From the NCBI RefSeq assembly GCF_001548375.1, contig NZ_AP017295.1, positions 744,001 through 808,000 of the forward strand: DNA of 64,000 nucleotides, in the 5' to 3' direction. Source of the stretch: Nostoc sp. NIES-3756. GTDB lineage: Bacteria > Cyanobacteriota > Cyanobacteriia > Cyanobacteriales > Nostocaceae. Positions 16,453 to 24,545 of the stretch are shown here, in pieces. A program made the translations under genes and the position numbers. Every line of letters begins with the position of its first letter. Position 1 is the stretch's first letter. The notes below the pieces were generated by a model. That model did not search any database. It had not been told where the DNA came from and saw nothing but the letters and a program-made list of their open reading frames with translations.

Positions 16453-17142
16453 ATGCCAACAACAGCCTTAATAGTGGGAGCAGGTACTGGGCTTAGTGCC
16501 TCCATAGCTCGCTTGTTTGCTCAAGAGGGATTTAAAGTAGCTTTAGCTGCTCGGCAAATAGATAAACTGGTGCAATTAAGTAGTGAAATTGGGGCAGTGA
16601 GTTTTGCTACCGATGCAACCCAACCCAATGAAGTCAAACAATTATTTATCGATGTTGACCATAAATTAGGTTCCCCCAACGTTGTTGTATATAACCCCAG
16701 TTGGCGGGTGCGGGGGCCGTTGATTGAGCTAGACCCTGGTGATGTAGCGAAAACCTTAGAAGTTTCTGCTTACGGAGGCTTTCTAGTAGCCCAAGAAGCT
16801 GCCAAAAGAATGTTACAACAGGGCGGCGGTGCTATCTTCTTTACTGGAGCCTCAGCCAGCGTCAAAGGCTATCCCCAGTCAGCACCCTTTGCAATGGGTA
16901 AATTTGCCCTACGTGGTTTAGCTCAGAGTATTGCCAGAGAACTTGCACCTCAGAATATTCACGTAGCACACTTTGTCATAGATGGCGCGATTCGCTCCGC
17001 ATCCCGCCTTGACCCAGCAGACAACCCTGATAGTACCTTAGATCCAGATGCGATCGCTCAAACCTATCTCAACATCCTCCGCCAACCCCGGAGTGCTTGG
17101 ACATGGGAAGTAGAATTGCGTCCTTGGGTGGAGAGGTTTTAG
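16453..17142 (+). CDS. Short-chain dehydrogenase/reductase family protein with Tyr-to-Phe change in the active site
   Basis: 229 aa from ATG 16453, chosen because AAGGAA lies nine bases upstream; the open frame runs back to a TTG at 16402. The Rossmann start is TALIVGAGTGLSASIARLFA, with VVYNPSW in place of the usual NNAG. The catalytic region reads FFTGASASVKG, then PFAMGKFALRGLAQSIAREL. Classical SDRs have Tyr-x3-Lys here; this one has Phe-x3-Lys (codon TTT), so classical proton-donor chemistry is questionable. It may bind a cofactor without usual catalysis or belong to a divergent subfamily. No operon partner. Confidence 0.82.
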   Translation: MPTTALIVGAGTGLSASIARLFAQEGFKVALAARQIDKLVQLSSEIGAVSFATDATQPNEVKQLFIDVDHKLGSPNVVVYNPSWRVRGPLIELDPGDVAKTLEVSAYGGFLVAQEAAKRMLQQGGGAIFFTGASASVKGYPQSAPFAMGKFALRGLAQSIARELAPQNIHVAHFVIDGAIRSASRLDPADNPDSTLDPDAIAQTYLNILRQPRSAWTWEVELRPWVERF

Positions 17143-17201
17143 GAGATGAGGAAGATGAGGAAGATGAGGAAGATGAGGAAGATGAGGAAGATGAGGAAGA
17201 A
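17143..17201 (+). repeat. Nine-base tandem repeat (GATGAGGAA)
   Basis: Six or so consecutive copies of GATGAGGAA start one base after the SDR stop codon. A related nonamer run, GAGATGAGG, lies at about 18518-18560. Confidence 0.9.
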
Positions 17202-17297
17202 TAGTATTGTCTAGTTATTTAACGAACTGCTGATTTTTCTCCCCCCACTCCCTCATCTCCCCCTACTCCCCACTCTCCACTCCCCACTCTCCACTCC

Positions 17298-17678
17298 CTA
17301 CTCCCCAACCTCCCCAAATCTTTTCTGCAAGGCTAACCAATCCTCAGCCTGCATAATCAATTTAGAGACAGGTAAACGTTTCCATTCGCCGTCTTGTTTG
17401 AGCAGTATCTTTTTATGAACGATTTTTACGTCTTCCGGGGCATTGTAACTGTAGATGCGTTGTGGCCATCCTAAAGGGGTATGAATAATGAACTGGTTAG
17501 GTTGAATCGTGACATAAGGTTTATGCCAATATCCCCAGCCCAGCAAGATGATGATTGTGCCAATGATGATGCTAAAGGTAAATTGACCTCTTACCAGGAG
17601 AATGCTACCCAAAACTAGATTTAATAAGCCTAAAGGCATGAACAAATAGCTCACAGTTTTGTTGTAATGCAGTCTCAT
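17298..17678 (-). CDS. Small two-helix membrane protein, function unknown
   Basis: 126 aa. Two adjacent hydrophobic helices lie at about residues 9-30 and 33-49 (LFMPLGLLNLVLGSILLV; SIIIGTIIILLGWGYW). A C-terminal soluble part follows (YVTIQPNQFIIHTPLGWPQR, then DGEWKRLPVSKL) that looks like a small beta-rich, PH-like cytoplasmic domain. I do not recognise the family. It is preceded by a divergent GST gene and followed by C-rich repeats. Confidence 0.7.
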   Translation of the reverse strand: MRLHYNKTVSYLFMPLGLLNLVLGSILLVRGQFTFSIIIGTIIILLGWGYWHKPYVTIQPNQFIIHTPLGWPQRIYSYNAPEDVKIVHKKILLKQDGEWKRLPVSKLIMQAEDWLALQKRFGEVGE

Positions 17679-17797
17679 CGTTGAGTTCTCATTTGCTCAT
17701 AATTTTCTGATCAAAGATAACAGCCTGACAAAGCAATAGTCAGGAGTGGAACAGGGCAAAATTTAGGTGCAAAAACACACACAATCGGAGAGTAACT

Positions 17798-18496
17798 ATG
17801 ATTGACCTTTATTACTGGACAACTCCTAACGGTCACAAAATCACTATTTTCTTAGAAGAAGTCGGTTTACCTTACAACATCATCCCGATAAATATCGGTG
17901 CTGGCGACCAATTTCAGCCAGAGTTTCTCAAAATTTCCCCGAATAATCGCATCCCTGCCATTGTTGACCATGAACCACCAGATGGGGGCGAACCGATTTC
18001 TGTGTTTGAGTCTGGTGCGATTTTGCTTTATTTGGCAGAAAAAACCGGGAAATTGATTTCTGAGAATTTACGCACTCGCACAGAAGTTTTACAATGGCTA
18101 TTCTGGCAAATGGCTGGGCTAGGGCCAATGGCTGGACAAAACCACCACTTTAATAGATATGCGCCAGAAAAGATTGAGTATGCCATTAACCGCTACGTCA
18201 ACGAAACAGCACGCTTGTATGCAGTATTAAATAAACGACTTGCAGATAGAGAATTTGTAGCTGGCCATTATTCTATTGCCGATATTGCCGCCTATCCTTG
18301 GATTGTGCCACATGAAAGCCAAAATCAAAACCTAGAAGACTTCCCCAACCTCAAGCGCTGGTTTGAAGCCATCAAAGCACGCCCGGCTGTAATTCGCGCC
18401 TATGAGAAGGCAGAAGCCTTTAAAAATCAGGCATTAGATATCGAAAAATCGCGTAATCTTTTGTTCAATCAATCAGCAAATACCGTACAGCGATAG
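17798..18496 (+). CDS. Glutathione S-transferase family protein, YfcG/Ure2-like
   Basis: 232 aa. The N-terminal thioredoxin-fold domain begins IDLYYWTTPNGHKITIFLEE and contains NRIPAIVDHEP and ISVFESGAILLYLAEK, the glutathione gamma-Glu contact (ES). The C-terminal all-helical domain has FVAGHYSIADIAAYPW, the conserved N-capping/hydrophobic staple motif. The TPNGHK active-site segment is that of the nu-class enzymes (YfcG, YghU), which act as disulfide-bond oxidoreductases with glutathione. The ribosome binding site CGGAGAG precedes the ATG. Confidence 0.9.
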   Translation: MIDLYYWTTPNGHKITIFLEEVGLPYNIIPINIGAGDQFQPEFLKISPNNRIPAIVDHEPPDGGEPISVFESGAILLYLAEKTGKLISENLRTRTEVLQWLFWQMAGLGPMAGQNHHFNRYAPEKIEYAINRYVNETARLYAVLNKRLADREFVAGHYSIADIAAYPWIVPHESQNQNLEDFPNLKRWFEAIKARPAVIRAYEKAEAFKNQALDIEKSRNLLFNQSANTVQR

Positions 18497-18499
18497 AGA

Positions 18500-18656
18500 G
18501 TGGGGAGTCGGGAGTAGGGGGAGATGAGGGAGATGAGGGAGATGAGGGAGTAGGGGGAGATGAGGAAGCAGAGGGATATGATTAACTCTTGCCTCCTGCC
18601 TCCTGCCTCCTGCCTCCTGCCTTTTGACTATGGACTATGGACTAATGACTAATGAC
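18500..18656 (+). repeat. Compound tandem repeats that supply the start codon of the next gene
   Basis: Three runs follow each other: nonamers GAGATGAGG (about 18518-18560), heptamers TGCCTCC (about 18592-18620) and heptamers ACTAATG/ACTATGG (about 18626-18656). The MFS transporter's ATG at 18652 is the last ATG of the final run. Confidence 0.85.
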
Positions 18657-19815
18657 TAAACCATCTGTTTCATTAGGATTGCTGGGTGCAGCAGCTTTTA
18701 TGGTAATTGCTGATGTACGGGTGATTGATCCTTTACTGCACATCATTGCTAAAGAGTTTGGCGTGGGGGTGGGGAGTGCGGCTGTGATTGTTTCGGCGTA
18801 TACCATTCCCTATGGATTGTTTCAATTGGTGTATGGGCCATTGGGCGATCGCATCGGTAAAATTAAAGTAATTACAGCAGCACTAGCAGCTTTTGCTGTG
18901 GGAACGGCTTTATGTGCTTTTGTCTCTAATATTGTTCTACTTACCTTACTGCGGTTCTTAACAGGGATGTTTGCGGCGGGAATTATCCCCATCACTTTAG
19001 CCTACATCGGTGATAATTTCCCCTATGCAGAACGGCAAACAGCCATTGGTAGGTACTTGAGTGCGCTGGTACTAGGGCAAGTACTTGGTGGTAGTTTAGG
19101 GGGAATTTTTGGGGAATATCTCAGTTGGCGGGATATTTTTCTAGTTTTCGGGGTAGTTTCCCTAATAATTGCAGGTGTCCTATGGCGAGGAACACGCCAC
19201 TTGAAAGAAAAACATTCCCAAACTCGGCTGGGTTGGAACACATTTAAACCTTACTATCAACTATTGACTAAACCTGTAGCGCAGACTGTGATTATTGGGG
19301 TATTTGTGGAGGGGTTTTGTTTGTTTGGAGCATTTGCTTATGTTGGCGCATTCCTCCGCGACAGATATGATTTACCCTATGTCGCCATTGGTTTTATGTT
19401 GAGTGGCTTTGGTATTGGGGGATTAATTTACAGTCGTTGTGTGCAATGGTTAGTCAGGCGCTTGGGTGAAATTGGTTTGATGGGTGTAGGCGGAATTTTG
19501 ATGTCTATCTGCTTTTTAGGAATTGCGTTTTTACCCAACTGGGGATTTTTCATTCCTTTGAGTGTGTTGATGGGGTTAGGCTTTTATATGATGCACAGCA
19601 CACTGCAAACCCAAGCCACAGAATTAGCACCTGAAGCTAGAGGTACTGCGGTTTCCTTATTTGCCTTTAACTTATTTATTGGTCAAGGAATTGGTGCGGC
19701 GGTGTTTGGCAGAATCGTAGATAATTTTGGTTATGTTCCTTGTTTCATCATTGCTGGAGTTGCGATCGCCTTGCTTGCCTTGTGGCTAGTTCAACGAAAG
19801 AAAAGTCATATTTAA
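18652..19815 (+). CDS. Major facilitator superfamily transporter
   Basis: 387 aa with 12 predicted membrane helices. Helix 2-3 loop motif: YGPLGDRIGKIKVI (the G-x3-D-R-x-G signature of MFS). Helix 5-type motif: GQVLGGSLGGIFGEYLSWRDIFLVFG, similar to drug:H+ antiporters of 12-helix type. The second half repeats the pattern (GLIYSRCVQWLVRRLGEIGL). The substrate is not evident; multidrug or arabinose-type efflux are the closest styles. ATG 18652 sits inside a heptamer repeat with no obvious ribosome binding site; the next in-frame start would remove helix 1. Confidence 0.85.
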   Translation: MTKPSVSLGLLGAAAFMVIADVRVIDPLLHIIAKEFGVGVGSAAVIVSAYTIPYGLFQLVYGPLGDRIGKIKVITAALAAFAVGTALCAFVSNIVLLTLLRFLTGMFAAGIIPITLAYIGDNFPYAERQTAIGRYLSALVLGQVLGGSLGGIFGEYLSWRDIFLVFGVVSLIIAGVLWRGTRHLKEKHSQTRLGWNTFKPYYQLLTKPVAQTVIIGVFVEGFCLFGAFAYVGAFLRDRYDLPYVAIGFMLSGFGIGGLIYSRCVQWLVRRLGEIGLMGVGGILMSICFLGIAFLPNWGFFIPLSVLMGLGFYMMHSTLQTQATELAPEARGTAVSLFAFNLFIGQGIGAAVFGRIVDNFGYVPCFIIAGVAIALLALWLVQRKKSHI

Positions 19816-19841
19816 TAAAGGCGTGATGAAAATCTCTAAAC

Positions 19842-19869
19842 AAAAATCTCCTCTGTACTAACAGAGGAG
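19842..19869 (-). terminator. Rho-independent terminator
   Basis: CTCCTCTG (19848-19855) pairs with CAGAGGAG (19862-19869) around a six-base loop. On the minus strand the stem is followed by ATTTTTGTTT. It should end the ParA-like operon and may also act on the MFS gene. Confidence 0.75.
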
Positions 19870-19992
19870 TTAACGAATTAACTTACTATAGTTGAACAGT
19901 ATTTGTCACTGAGAATAATCAAATTCGCTTTCTTGAATCTATTGATGTAACAAATCAGTGACTCTCGCGCTACTCTCCTTTAACCTGCTACA

Positions 19993-20697
19993 TTATTTAA
20001 CTTCTTCATACCAAATACCAACGTTTTCAAAAGACGCATACGCAAGCTTAAGAAAATTGATTACTCGCTGTTTGCTGATAATGCCAAATTCCTTATACTC
20101 CCTTGCATCCGCAAACGATAATCTGTGCTGGTCTATTATATTTCTTTCTTTATACGCTAGTTTCGGAAAATCTATCGCCTTAATATTATATTTTTTTACT
20201 ATTTCTTGTATTGTGGCATCTGAGTTTACGTGTTCCCAGTCATCGCATAAACCTAAATTTCTCACCAACACATGAGGAATTTTCCCCTCGTAAGCGTTAA
20301 CAGATTGCTTAAATAGATTTAAACTGTCATAACCTCCCGTTGACACAAACCACTTACAAAAATCTACTCCTTGAGCTTCTCCCAGTTCAATTAAATGGTT
20401 TTTCTCAATCCATCCCTTGACTGCTCTATGAGATTGTGCAGCTAAATTAGCAATTACTGTCTTATTCATTGCTATCTCAAATATTTTGTCTGCCTTATCA
20501 GCATGTCTTTCTTCCTCTGTGAACACTGCATACTGACATATCCCTTTGTAAACCCCAGCTACATCTGGATTTGACCTATCTGTTTCTACAGGTACAAATG
20601 GCATATTCTTATCTAGACAATACTGAATCATTGTTCTAGCTACTAAAGACTTTCCTACTCCTCCCTTTTCTCCGTCTATCAAATGGATTCTTGGCAT
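19993..20697 (-). CDS. ParA/MinD-type P-loop ATPase, plasmid mobilization (MobD)-like
   Basis: 234 aa. A deviant Walker A motif at the N-terminus (LIDGEKGGVGKSLVAR, with the signature first Lys) is followed by an acidic segment VPVETDRSNPDVAGVYKG. Then come ANLAAQSHRAVKGWIE, GYDSLNLFKQ and VLVRNLGLCDDW, fitting SIMIBI ATPases found next to mob genes on plasmids. Such proteins dimerise on ATP and move or position DNA. It lies 24 bases after the basic-tailed protein gene, with ribosome binding site GAGAGG, so the two are one operon. No relaxase or replication gene is near, so it may be a plasmid remnant kept in the chromosome. Confidence 0.78.
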   Translation of the reverse strand: MPRIHLIDGEKGGVGKSLVARTMIQYCLDKNMPFVPVETDRSNPDVAGVYKGICQYAVFTEEERHADKADKIFEIAMNKTVIANLAAQSHRAVKGWIEKNHLIELGEAQGVDFCKWFVSTGGYDSLNLFKQSVNAYEGKIPHVLVRNLGLCDDWEHVNSDATIQEIVKKYNIKAIDFPKLAYKERNIIDQHRLSFADAREYKEFGIISKQRVINFLKLAYASFENVGIWYEEVK

Positions 20698-20721
20698 ATT
20701 TGCACCTCTCTATTATTAGAC

Positions 20722-21222
20722 CTAGTACTTATTAAATTCATTTACAATATCATCCTTTGGCTGAGATTCACTGGTTGTTCGTCGCTTAGTGCTTCTAGCC
20801 GCTCTCCTAGACGGCTTTTTCTCACTTATCGTTGATGGCTCTTGTTGATTGCTATCAGCCGTTTTTACTACTTCTATATTCTCTGTTGATGCTACTGGTA
20901 CATTTTCAGATACTACTTCAGTCTGTCTAACTTTCGGTAACTTTCCTCCGCGCTGACGATTGGGTTTTTGCTTATCAACCTCGTTTAAGTATTGCTTAAG
21001 CGTAGCTGCGGAAATCAAGATTTCCTGCTTTGCAAGTATCTCTGATAAATCTGTATAACTGTAACCTTTCTTCAAAGCCGATTGTAATTTCTCGCGTAGA
21101 AAATAAATACTCTCCCGCAGCGATAACTCGTCTTTGGCTTTCTCTTCTAGCTTCTCTAGTTCTGATAGAGTTGTCTGAAGTTTATCAAGAGGAATCTTCT
21201 GTCCCGTCTTTATACGTGCCAT
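20722..21222 (-). CDS. Basic-tailed, probably DNA-binding partner of the ParA-like ATPase
   Basis: 166 aa. The N-terminal half is helical and charged, with a coiled-coil-like stretch (LQTTLSELEKLEEKAKDELSL), then a helix-turn-helix-like block (GYSYTDLSEILAKQEILISA, then TLKQYLNEV). The second half is a disordered linker ending in a basic patch (KKPSRRAARSTKRRTT). I recognise no named family. Its size, basic tail and position directly upstream of a ParA-type ATPase fit a DNA-binding adaptor or partition/mobilization accessory protein. That role is inferred from context. Confidence 0.65.
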   Translation of the reverse strand: MARIKTGQKIPLDKLQTTLSELEKLEEKAKDELSLRESIYFLREKLQSALKKGYSYTDLSEILAKQEILISAATLKQYLNEVDKQKPNRQRGGKLPKVRQTEVVSENVPVASTENIEVVKTADSNQQEPSTISEKKPSRRAARSTKRRTTSESQPKDDIVNEFNKY

Positions 21223-21351
21223 CTATTCTGCTACTAGGTCAAAATTTCACTCATATTAACACTGCCTTTTAATTAGCATCCGCCGCTATCTCACCTAGTA
21301 ACCAAACTTTACCTTATGAGGACTTACGCCCCAAGTTTGTCTGTTAAGACT

Positions 21352-21376
21352 AGGTGTAAGGCTTCTGTACACCTAT
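21352..21376. promoter_or_regulatory. Candidate operator: perfect 8-bp dyad
   Basis: TAGGTGTA (21352-21359) and TACACCTA (21369-21376) form a perfect inverted repeat with a nine-base centre, lying between two divergent genes. ACTAGGT overlaps the left arm (21350-21356) and also occurs at 21233-21239 and, inverted, at 21293-21299. The regulator is unknown. Confidence 0.55.
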
Positions 21377-21500
21377 ACCCTTACCAAAGCCTAATATTCC
21401 TCTTTTTGGTTGAGCTACTTATGTCTTGGGTAGGGTTAAACACCTAATGCCTCTTTGTTACGGTTGCTAGTGACATTAATTAATAGCAACCGCAATCATT

Positions 21501-21992
21501 ATGACTTTTACACAAACAGGCGACCAAACTATTCGTGAATACGTCAAGTCATGGCAGAATTTGGATGCTGACGAACAGCTAGCTTTATTTTGGTTTATTT
21601 ACAAAGAAATGGGTCATTCCATTACACCAGCCGCTCCAGGTGCTAGCACTGTCTCTCCCACAATTGCCGAGGGTTTATTCAATCAAGTCAAAGAATTAGA
21701 AGACGAAGAGCAATTACAACTACAACGTGACTTGATTAACAATGTAGATACCCAACTCACCAGGGAATATGGCTCTTTAGGCGATACTACTAAACTGCTA
21801 TTCTGGTATCTTTTATCTCAAGGTATGGATCAAGGGACTATCGTTTCTTTCCCAGCTAACTACCAACTTTCTGCGGAATCTCAACAACTGTTTGAAAGCA
21901 TCAAAGGTTTAGAATTTCAACAGCAAATTACTCTTTTCCGCGATTACGTTTCCCCAATGGGTGCAGAAGCAAAAGCCGGTGCGGAAGTCTAG
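21501..21992 (+). CDS. Helical carotenoid protein (orange carotenoid protein N-terminal domain homologue)
   Basis: 163 aa, matching only the all-helical N-terminal domain of orange carotenoid protein; the C-terminal NTF2-like domain is absent. Diagnostic segments are LDADEQLALFWFIYKEMG (Trp and Tyr at positions equivalent to OCP W41 and Y44), ITPAAPGASTVSP, LLFWYLLSQGMDQGTIV (W110 region), FPANYQLS and GLEFQQQITLFRDYV, which keeps the Arg equivalent to R155. Proteins of this type bind a ketocarotenoid and quench singlet oxygen or excited phycobilisomes. The gene is monocistronic, and a GC hairpin follows the stop. Confidence 0.93.
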   Translation: MTFTQTGDQTIREYVKSWQNLDADEQLALFWFIYKEMGHSITPAAPGASTVSPTIAEGLFNQVKELEDEEQLQLQRDLINNVDTQLTREYGSLGDTTKLLFWYLLSQGMDQGTIVSFPANYQLSAESQQLFESIKGLEFQQQITLFRDYVSPMGAEAKAGAEV

Positions 21993-22077
21993 GCTGATGC
22001 TAACAAAGGGTAATTGAACAAAAAAATTACCCATTACCTATTATCTATTAGCCACCAAAACAACAAATTAGCTTAAA

Positions 22078-22105
22078 AAGGGGGATAACTGCTTAAATCC
22101 CCCTT
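22078..22105 (+). terminator. Hairpin after the helical carotenoid protein gene
   Basis: AAGGGGGAT (22078-22086) pairs with ATCCCCCTT (22097-22105). It is not followed by a strong T run. It also resembles the dispersed GGGGGAT repeat of this genome, so its terminator role is uncertain. Confidence 0.5.
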
Positions 22106-22186
22106 AAGAATATTATTTATGGGTATTAAGAAACATCTTTAGGCAACTCTAAAGGTGTTGAATACTTCTATCAATATCTTCATCTT

Positions 22187-22519
22187 CTAGGAAAACTGTT
22201 GGTATTCTAAAAAGATAGAAATATTACCGTCATATGTATCTATGATTTTTTCGGCAATGTTTTTTAAATCTAATAAATTACTATTAAAGCAATCTATCAA
22301 AATTCCCCAATCATCTTCATGAAGGCTAAATAAACCCATTCCTGAGAGAATTAACCTTATTTGTTGCTGGCTCAAAACTTCTTCATTTTCAATATTTGTA
22401 TTACTTGTAAAATGAACAATATTAGGTAAATTTAATGTTAGTCCAGTATTTTCAAATTGCTGGACTTGTAGAGTTAATTTACCAAATTGAAAAGTTGTTA
22501 TTTCTTGATCGCTACGCAT
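22187..22519 (-). CDS. Hypothetical protein, 110 aa
   Basis: The frame is open for 110 codons and begins MRSDQEITTFQFGKLTLQVQ. It is acidic, has no signal peptide or membrane helix, and contains LSQQQIRLILSGMGLFSLHE and AEKIIDTYDGNISIFLEY. I do not recognise it. Codon use looks like that of its neighbours, so it is probably a real gene. Confidence 0.55.
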   Translation of the reverse strand: MRSDQEITTFQFGKLTLQVQQFENTGLTLNLPNIVHFTSNTNIENEEVLSQQQIRLILSGMGLFSLHEDDWGILIDCFNSNLLDLKNIAEKIIDTYDGNISIFLEYQQFS

Positions 22520-22860
22520 TAAATATAATCGCCCTATTTACAGAAATTAATAAGGAAAATATTTCAGTTTTGGACAATAATTCTGCCAAATCTGAGCAGA
22601 GGTAGACTAATATACTAAGACATTTGATTGATTAATCTTTGCCAATTAGTAATTTCTTTACTAAAAATTAATTTATGGTTAATAAACCTAACCATAACTA
22701 TAGATTATGTTGTGTGTCAGAATGTAAAAATTAACAAAAAGCAAAAAGTACAACTTTTGCGAACATTGATTCAGTTCTATTTAGATGGGATTCACGGCGG
22801 CGATCGCATTGCCGCCGCACTATGAGCGCAGCGAAATCTGCTCTAGTAAAATTAGGTCGC
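22520..22860. other. Intergenic region
   Basis: 340 bases, AT-rich on the left. On the right (about 22795-22840) is a GC-rich repeat-like patch with CGGCGGCGATCGCATTGCCG, a dyad around a HIP1 site. No convincing gene. Confidence 0.5.
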
Positions 22861-23790
22861 CTACATATCTTCTAACTCAATACCTTTGGTTTCTCTAATA
22901 AAAAAGAGAACGAAAAAGAGTGAGACAGCCGCCGCTATTGTATACATTCCGTAGGCAGCACCTAAGCCGAAATATTGCAAAATTGGGGGAAATGTTGTGG
23001 AAACAAGAAAATTTGCTACCCATTGCATAGCCGCAGCAACAGAAAGTGCGGCGGCGCGAATCTTGTTATTAAACATTTCTCCTAAAAGTACCCAAGTGAC
23101 TGGCCCCCAGGAGAAACCAAAGCAAAATACATAAAGGTTGGCGGCAATCAGAGCTACAATCCCTGCATTTCCGGTCAGAGTAGGATTACCAGCAGCATCT
23201 AAAAGAAGCCCTGCTAAACATAGAAGCCATCGTTCCCAAGGTCAACGTCATTCCTATTGACCCCAGAATTAACAGAGGTTTGCGTCCAAATTTATCGACA
23301 AAGGCGATCGCAATCAGTGTAGTCAGAATATTTACACCGCCTGTTATCACTGTAATGGTCAAGGAATCTTTTTCTGAAAAGCCAACTGCCCGCCATAAAA
23401 CGCTGCTGTAATAAAAGATGACGTTAATACCGACGAATTGCTGAAGTAGAGATATGCCAATACCCACCCAAACAATAGGTAGCAGTCCGCCACTTCTACT
23501 TAAGAGGTCAGAAAATTTAGGCTGGCGTTCTCGCATTACCGTTTGGCGGATTTCTTCAATTTTTACCAGGACGTTACCTCCAAGAATCTTAGAGAGAACG
23601 TTAGCTGCTTCTGGCTCTCGTCCTTAGGCAACAAGGTAACGAGGAGATTCAGGAATCATTAAAGCTGCCATTCCATACAATACAGCAGGAGGAACTTCTG
23701 TCCAAAACATCCATCGCCAAGCTGCAATACCAAACAAAAATGGTGACTGAGCCGAACCTGCGGACACAGCGATATAGATATTCACATCAA
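22861..23790 (-). pseudogene. MFS sugar porter, 5'-truncated, frameshifted and with an internal stop
   Basis: On the minus strand the pieces read in order as a sugar porter: WRWMFWTEVPPAVLYG, then IPESPRYLVA followed by a TAA at about 23624, then GREPEAANVLSKILGG, LLQQFVGINVIFYYSSVLW and VDKFGRKPLLILGSIG. The frame changes at about 23220-23235 and continues as VFCFGFSWGPVTWVLLGEM and IRETKGIELEDM at the C-terminus. PESPRYL, the GRKPLL loop and the ETKG end are sugar-porter signatures, as in bacterial glucose/xylose-H+ symporters. About the first 140 residues are missing. Loss of function is clear. Confidence 0.9.
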
Positions 23791-23939
23791 TCTATCTTGT
23801 AGAGGTTTTCACTACTGAGTAAAAATTACTAGCTTTAAATTTTAGGCTTCTTGTTTACTTTTTCTCAGATGACGTTTACACAGATGCAAATCTAGTGAAA
23901 ACTAAACATGGTGAGCATAGTAACCTGGAGCTAGAAGCG

Positions 23940-24545
23940 GTGATTATAGTTATTGATAATTACGACAGCTTTACTTACAATCTGGTGCAGTATTTAGGGG
24001 AACTGGCATCTGAGTTTCCCATAGCATCGGATATTCGAGTTTTTCGCAACGATAAGATAACTTTGTCCGAAATTCAGGCTTTAAATCCTGATGCGATCGT
24101 CATTTCTCCCGGGCCTGGTCGTCCAGAGGATGCAGGTATATCTCTAAAATTAATTGAACAACTCGGTACTAACCTGCCAATTTTAGGCGTATGTTTAGGA
24201 CACCAGAGTATTGGTCAGGTGTTTGGTGGTAATATTGTTTCTGCTCCAGAGTTAATGCACGGCAAAACTTCTCAGGTAACTCATACTGGGGTCGGGGTTT
24301 TTCAAGGATTAGAAAATCCGATGATTGCCACCAGATATCACAGTCTGGTAATTGACCGCCAGACTTGTCCCGAAGTGTTAGAAATTACTGCTTGGGTAGA
24401 TGATGGTACGATTATGGGGGTGAGACACCGGAACTATCCTCACATTCAAGGAGTCCAATTTCACCCAGAGAGTGTTCTCACATCTTCAGGAAAGCAGTTA
24501 CTGCGAAATTTTCTCCAACAGTTACAGAGTTACGAGATTAGTTAA
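23940..24545 (+). CDS. trpG: Glutamine amidotransferase subunit of anthranilate or aminodeoxychorismate synthase
   Basis: 201 aa from GTG 23940, chosen because GGAG lies nine bases upstream and because the family starts IIVIDNYDSFTYNLVQYL; the frame is open back to 23895. The class I amidotransferase nucleophile is in LGVCLGHQSIGQVFGG; the His and Glu are in VQFHPESVLTSSG. The oxyanion segment is ISPGPGRPEDAG. It supplies ammonia to TrpE or PabB, neither of which is nearby; TrpG and PabA cannot be separated by eye. It overlaps the next gene by one base, so they are translated together. Confidence 0.88.
   Translation: MIIVIDNYDSFTYNLVQYLGELASEFPIASDIRVFRNDKITLSEIQALNPDAIVISPGPGRPEDAGISLKLIEQLGTNLPILGVCLGHQSIGQVFGGNIVSAPELMHGKTSQVTHTGVGVFQGLENPMIATRYHSLVIDRQTCPEVLEITAWVDDGTIMGVRHRNYPHIQGVQFHPESVLTSSGKQLLRNFLQQLQSYEIS

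Noticed and set aside
21360..21372. NtcA-type site GTA-N8-TAC upstream of the helical carotenoid protein gene
   Set aside because: The spacing between GTA and TAC here is nine, not eight, so it does not fit.
22628..22825. 65-codon plus-strand frame ending in a HIP1-containing repeat
   Set aside because: Its C-terminus is formed by a palindromic repeat and it shows no coding features.
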